DNA of 64,000 nucleotides from Methanomassiliicoccales archaeon (GTDB taxonomy: Archaea > Thermoplasmatota > Thermoplasmata > Methanomassiliicoccales > UBA472), in the NCBI GenBank assembly GCA_026394375.1, contig JAPKYJ010000021.1:1-64000 (forward strand), given 5' to 3'. Shown piece by piece: positions 60,925 to 64,000 of the stretch. The translations under genes were made by a program, and so were the position numbers. The number at the start of each line of letters is the position of its first letter. The first letter of the stretch is position 1. Under the pieces are notes generated by a model. The model had not been told where the DNA came from, made no database searches, and was given only the letters and a program-made list of their open reading frames with translations.

Positions 60925-62382
60925 TCAGACGATGGGGGTCAGGGCGATCTGCCCTCCCTGGTCGTTTTCCCGGAAGGTGATGGCATAGCATTCCGTGTAC
61001 GGCTCTTCGCCGTAGAGCAGCACCGTCCCTCCCACCCGGTCCAGCTTCAAGTGCGTGGTGGCCAGGTCTTTCAACCGTTCGATGGATGCGTTGGATTGCG
61101 AGGTGATGCCGATGAATAGGGAACGATTGCGCTTCACCGCCGCCAGAAGGTCGGTCAGTTGGTCCATGACCTGCGCCCCATAGACCGATTCCGCGCTATC
61201 GAAGCCGATGAGCGTGAGATAGGGCTGTTCCGCCCCTTGTAGGTGATAGGATATGTTCTGCCACTTCAGGTCCGCCGCCGCGCTGGACCCCTCTACTGGC
61301 AGAACGAACTGACCGCCGGTGATGTCCATGGCCGACGCCAGCTCCGGTACCCGCACCTGCCTATCGAACCGATCCTTCGGCAGCGCATCCGCCAGACGGG
61401 AGCGCACACCCTCCGCACTCGCCTTGCGCAGGGGCATCCAAATCACGCCTCGGCTTAAGCTCACGAAGTTCGCCACCAGGGCGTCCTCGAAGATGTTGGC
61501 GACCGGTGTAGGCACGCCCCTGCCCATCTCGATGAGCACGATCGAACCCCTACCCAATCCTCCGCCAAGAAGCTGGTCCAGGTCCTTGATGCCAGTGGAC
61601 AGCATCTCTTCTGAATCCGGTATATGCCTCCATTGTCCGTTCGATCCAGCGGCTCGTTCCCAACGATACTCGAAGCTCTGTATCCTTCCTCCTTTCAAGG
61701 TATAGAGGTACTTGGGCTGACGGATCTCGCAGCCTCTCAGTTTGAGGATCTCGATCACCCTGGTCCTCCTTCCTTGGTGCTCGTCCGAGGTCAGGCGGAT
61801 CACTCCATCGCCGAGGTAATCGAGCATCTGTTCTGGGCTCTCCAGGACATAGACCATATTGGCGCCGAACCCTTCCACCACGTCCTTCTGCAGAGTGTTG
61901 ATGAGCTTGATGCAAGCGAGTCCGTATCTTTCCGCCAGCGCATCGATGCTATCGACGACCACCAGCGTCCTCTCGGGTGCGCGTTTCTCCACCGCAGTGT
62001 ACATATCCTCTATCTCGCCCAGGTCCTTACCGATCGACACTGAGACCAGGCCCTTGCCCGAGGGCCTGAGTGCGGTGTTGATGCCCTTGAGAGCGCTCAG
62101 TCCCTGGCGGGCATCCTCTGCCTTCTGTCCATCGATCCGGGAAGTGACCTCGGAGGCCAGCTTATCCCTGAGCCAAGGGAATTGAAGTAGAAGCGATTCG
62201 TCAGAGACCCGGGTGGAGAAATAGAAGCTGCTCTCCACCGCCACCAGGTCCTCAATGATCTGAAGGGCGAAGGTGGTCTTGCCAGCGCCTGCCATCCCCC
62301 TCAAGATCAGAGAATGCCCTCCCGGGTTGGTGAAGAACGAATGGACCTCTTGAGGGATTCCTGCGGCGCTGGATTGGGACAA
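60925..62382 (-). CDS. Two-domain RecA/KaiC-like ATPase (GvpD-like)
   Basis: A 485-aa protein. The N-terminal domain (residues 1-230) has intact Walker A LRGMAGAGKTTFALQ, Walker B TLVVVDSIDAL, and RTRVIEILKLRGCEIRQPKY as in KaiC/GvpD proteins. The second domain (about 255-485) starts STGIKDLDQLLGGGLGRGSI and has IEMGRGVPTP in place of a P-loop, so it is probably inactive. Archaeal GvpD and Rad55-type ATPases regulate or scaffold. Start ATG 62382 lies 150 bp from the divergent nucleotidylyltransferase gene. Confidence 0.75.
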   Translation of the reverse strand: MSQSSAAGIPQEVHSFFTNPGGHSLILRGMAGAGKTTFALQIIEDLVAVESSFYFSTRVSDESLLLQFPWLRDKLASEVTSRIDGQKAEDARQGLSALKGINTALRPSGKGLVSVSIGKDLGEIEDMYTAVEKRAPERTLVVVDSIDALAERYGLACIKLINTLQKDVVEGFGANMVYVLESPEQMLDYLGDGVIRLTSDEHQGRRTRVIEILKLRGCEIRQPKYLYTLKGGRIQSFEYRWERAAGSNGQWRHIPDSEEMLSTGIKDLDQLLGGGLGRGSIVLIEMGRGVPTPVANIFEDALVANFVSLSRGVIWMPLRKASAEGVRSRLADALPKDRFDRQVRVPELASAMDITGGQFVLPVEGSSAAADLKWQNISYHLQGAEQPYLTLIGFDSAESVYGAQVMDQLTDLLAAVKRNRSLFIGITSQSNASIERLKDLATTHLKLDRVGGTVLLYGEEPYTECYAITFRENDQGGQIALTPIV

Positions 62383-62537
62383 TACCCCTACCTCCTTTCC
62401 ACTGCCAGATAATTACGTAGAGCCGTGCCTTTAATATCTTTTGGTTGGTTATCATCGCTGATAGCTTTGGCCTGCCCTTGTCTCCGGCCAACATTTAATA
62501 CCGCCAAACGGGATTGGCGAACTGAAGGGTGAGGGTT

Positions 62538-63728
62538 TTGAAAGCGGTGGTCCTGGCTGCGGGTGAAGGGACTAGGTTGCGTCCGTTCACCAACTCCCGT
62601 CCAAAGGTCATGATACCAGTAGCGAATCGGCCCATCCTGAGTTATGTTGTTCAGGCACTGGTGGACAATGGTATTCGTGAGATCGTGTTCGTCGTCGGTT
62701 ACAAACGCGAGAGAATCATGTCCTACTTCGGCGACGGCCAGGTGTTCAGGGCCAAAATCGAGTATGTGGTTCAGGAGAAGCAGCTGGGCACGGCACACGC
62801 GCTTCTAGCCGCCAAGGACAAGGTGCAAGAGGAGTTCCTGGTGCTGGCCGGGGACAACATCATTGACGCCCGCATAGTCTCAGAGCTTCTCCAGGCGAAG
62901 GAGGGACCGGCAATGGCGGTCGCCGCCAGTGAGATGCCTTCGAAGTATGGAGTGGTCGGCCAGGAGGCCGGTCGAGTGGTGAGCATCGTGGAAAAGCCCA
63001 CTACGACCTCTGAGAAGGTGGTCTCTACTGGCATGTACCGTCTGACCCCGGAGACGTTCGTGATACTTGAGGAAGCAGCCTCCAAAGGCATTATGGCCAT
63101 CACGCACGCCCTAGGAGCGAATCTCAAACGCATGCACCTGCGGGCGGTGCACACCACAGGAAAATGGATGGACGTGGTCTATCCCTGGGATATAATCAAG
63201 GTCAACAGCGCGGCCATGGAATGGGAGGGGCTCTCCGTCCAAGGAACGGTGGAGGACAATGTCGTGCTCAAAGGCCCGGTCTCGGTCGGTCCTGGCAGTC
63301 GCATCCGCTCAGGGTGCTACATCGAAGGTCCAGTGGTCATCGGTAAGGGCTGCGACATCGGCCCAAATGTGACGATACAGGCGGCCACCAGCATAGGCGA
63401 CGCGGTGGTCGTCGGCCCATACTCGCACATAACGGAATCGGTCATTATGAACCATGTCAACCTAGGATCGCAGGCCCATCTCTCCCACTGTGTCATCGAT
63501 GACGGTGTGCAGGCAGGCCCTGGTCTGATGTCCGCCGCGTCCGAGGCGAACCTCAGCGTCGAGCGGGAGATCTTCGCATTGAAACGAATCGGCATGCTGG
63601 TAGGGCAGAACACATCCTTCGGGTCGGGCGTTACCGTGGAGGCCGGTACGATCGTCGGCTCGGAATGCAGGATCGGCAACCATGGCCGGGTGAGAGGCAA
63701 TCTGGAGAACAGGAGCATCGTGATCTGA
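62538..63728 (+). CDS. Bifunctional sugar-1-phosphate nucleotidylyltransferase/acetyltransferase (GlmU-like)
   Basis: About 396 aa. The N-terminal Rossmann-like domain has VVLAAGEGTRLRPFTNSRPK, and LVLAGDNIIDARIV with the metal Asp. The C-terminal left-handed beta-helix starts near residue 235 and shows hexapeptide repeats (IRSGCYIEGPVVIGKGCDIG). Archaeal relatives make UDP-GlcNAc or dTDP-sugars. The TTG at 62538 fits the usual MKAVVLAAGEG start; a GTG at 62529 is the alternative. glmS follows with a one-base overlap, supporting UDP-GlcNAc synthesis. Confidence 0.88.
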   Translation: MKAVVLAAGEGTRLRPFTNSRPKVMIPVANRPILSYVVQALVDNGIREIVFVVGYKRERIMSYFGDGQVFRAKIEYVVQEKQLGTAHALLAAKDKVQEEFLVLAGDNIIDARIVSELLQAKEGPAMAVAASEMPSKYGVVGQEAGRVVSIVEKPTTTSEKVVSTGMYRLTPETFVILEEAASKGIMAITHALGANLKRMHLRAVHTTGKWMDVVYPWDIIKVNSAAMEWEGLSVQGTVEDNVVLKGPVSVGPGSRIRSGCYIEGPVVIGKGCDIGPNVTIQAATSIGDAVVVGPYSHITESVIMNHVNLGSQAHLSHCVIDDGVQAGPGLMSAASEANLSVEREIFALKRIGMLVGQNTSFGSGVTVEAGTIVGSECRIGNHGRVRGNLENRSIVI

Positions 63729-64000
63729 TGTGCGGCATCGTGGGATATACTGGCTCCCGTAATGCCACCGAGGTCCTCATCAGCTCGCTCAAGCGATTGG
63801 AGTACCGAGGTTACGACTCGGCCGGGATCGCAGTCATCGACGGGGGCGTGCGCATTCACAAGGACAAGGGAGAAATCGCCATTATGGAGAGGTCTCTGCC
63901 CGCCATGCGCGGGGGGGTCGGAATAGCCCACACCAGATGGGCCACTTGCGGCAAACCCTCGAAGGAGAACGCCCATCCGTTCCATGACTGCACCGGCAAG
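63728..64000 (+). CDS. glmS: Glutamine-fructose-6-phosphate aminotransferase, N-terminal part
   Basis: The first 91 codons run off the window. The protein opens MCGIVGYTGSRNATEVLISS, with Cys2 as the glutaminase nucleophile, then RLEYRGYDSAGIAVIDGG. HTRWATCGKPSKENAHPF follows, where the family has HTRWATHG: the His is replaced by Cys. GlmS makes glucosamine-6-phosphate, the first step to UDP-GlcNAc. It overlaps the preceding gene by one base. Confidence 0.93.
   Translation, partial: MCGIVGYTGSRNATEVLISSLKRLEYRGYDSAGIAVIDGGVRIHKDKGEIAIMERSLPAMRGGVGIAHTRWATCGKPSKENAHPFHDCTGK

Overview
The window is a gene-dense, fairly GC-rich archaeal chromosome segment. Archaeal markers are DNA topoisomerase VI (both subunits), class I lysyl-tRNA synthetase, archaeal NAC, Sec61-beta, a DRG-type GTPase, an archaeal initiator tRNA, MptA-type GTP cyclohydrolase and TATA boxes placed just before near-leaderless starts. 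A RamA-type corrinoid-protein activase, HypC, NikR, a four-subunit pyruvate:ferredoxin oxidoreductase and PEP synthase suggest a methylotrophic, hydrogen-dependent methanogen-like lineage. My best inference is a high-GC Thermoplasmata archaeon near Methanomassiliicoccales. This rests on gene content read by eye, not on a search.

Layout. 1-6.3 kb is loosely packed and looks lower in GC: an operator-like palindrome, a winged-helix regulator of unknown family, ramA, a leucine-rich-repeat surface protein with 69-bp tandem repeats, and a small DUF5661-like protein. 6.3-16.9 kb holds a fucosyltransferase-like gene, nikR followed by an ABC-2 exporter, pyrophosphatase, a cation/proton antiporter, Sec61-beta (56 aa, easily missed), lysS and a second ABC-2 exporter. 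17-26.6 kb is housekeeping: topoisomerase VI, a zinc-ribbon membrane protein, carbamate kinase, DRG GTPase, a PLP trans-sulfuration enzyme, hisS and RNase HI, followed by panD at 26.6-27.0 kb.

27.0-31.6 kb is the most distinctive region. A tandem pair of 17-bp palindromes precedes an operon encoding an Ig-domain substrate-binding protein, a radical SAM enzyme, a FecCD/BtuC-type permease and its ATPase, with a small cysteine-rich protein just downstream. The same palindrome occurs once more at 107-123. I read this as a regulated metal-chelate or corrinoid uptake system with an unusual built-in radical SAM enzyme. It is followed by a histone-deacetylase-fold amidohydrolase and two tandem CARF-winged-helix regulators with no CRISPR array or cas gene nearby.

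34-45 kb carries tRNA-Asp, a CBS-ParB-like protein, ppsA, porCDAB, a nitroreductase, hypC, NAC, glnA and a long AlaX editing protein. 45-51 kb joins an Lrp regulator, a bacterial-type aspartyl-tRNA synthetase and gatCAB, a set suited to making Asn-tRNA by transamidation. 51-56 kb has a TPR protein, an acyltransferase-like membrane protein, a mini-Rieske protein, MptA, a DUF362 ferredoxin protein, RNase HII, an SCP2-like protein and initiator tRNA-Met. 56-64 kb has the anaerobic glycerol-3-phosphate dehydrogenase operon glpABC, a small cysteine-rich protein, a pair of RecA/KaiC-like ATPases (one with a broken Walker A motif), a GlmU-like sugar nucleotidylyltransferase and the start of glmS, which runs off the window.
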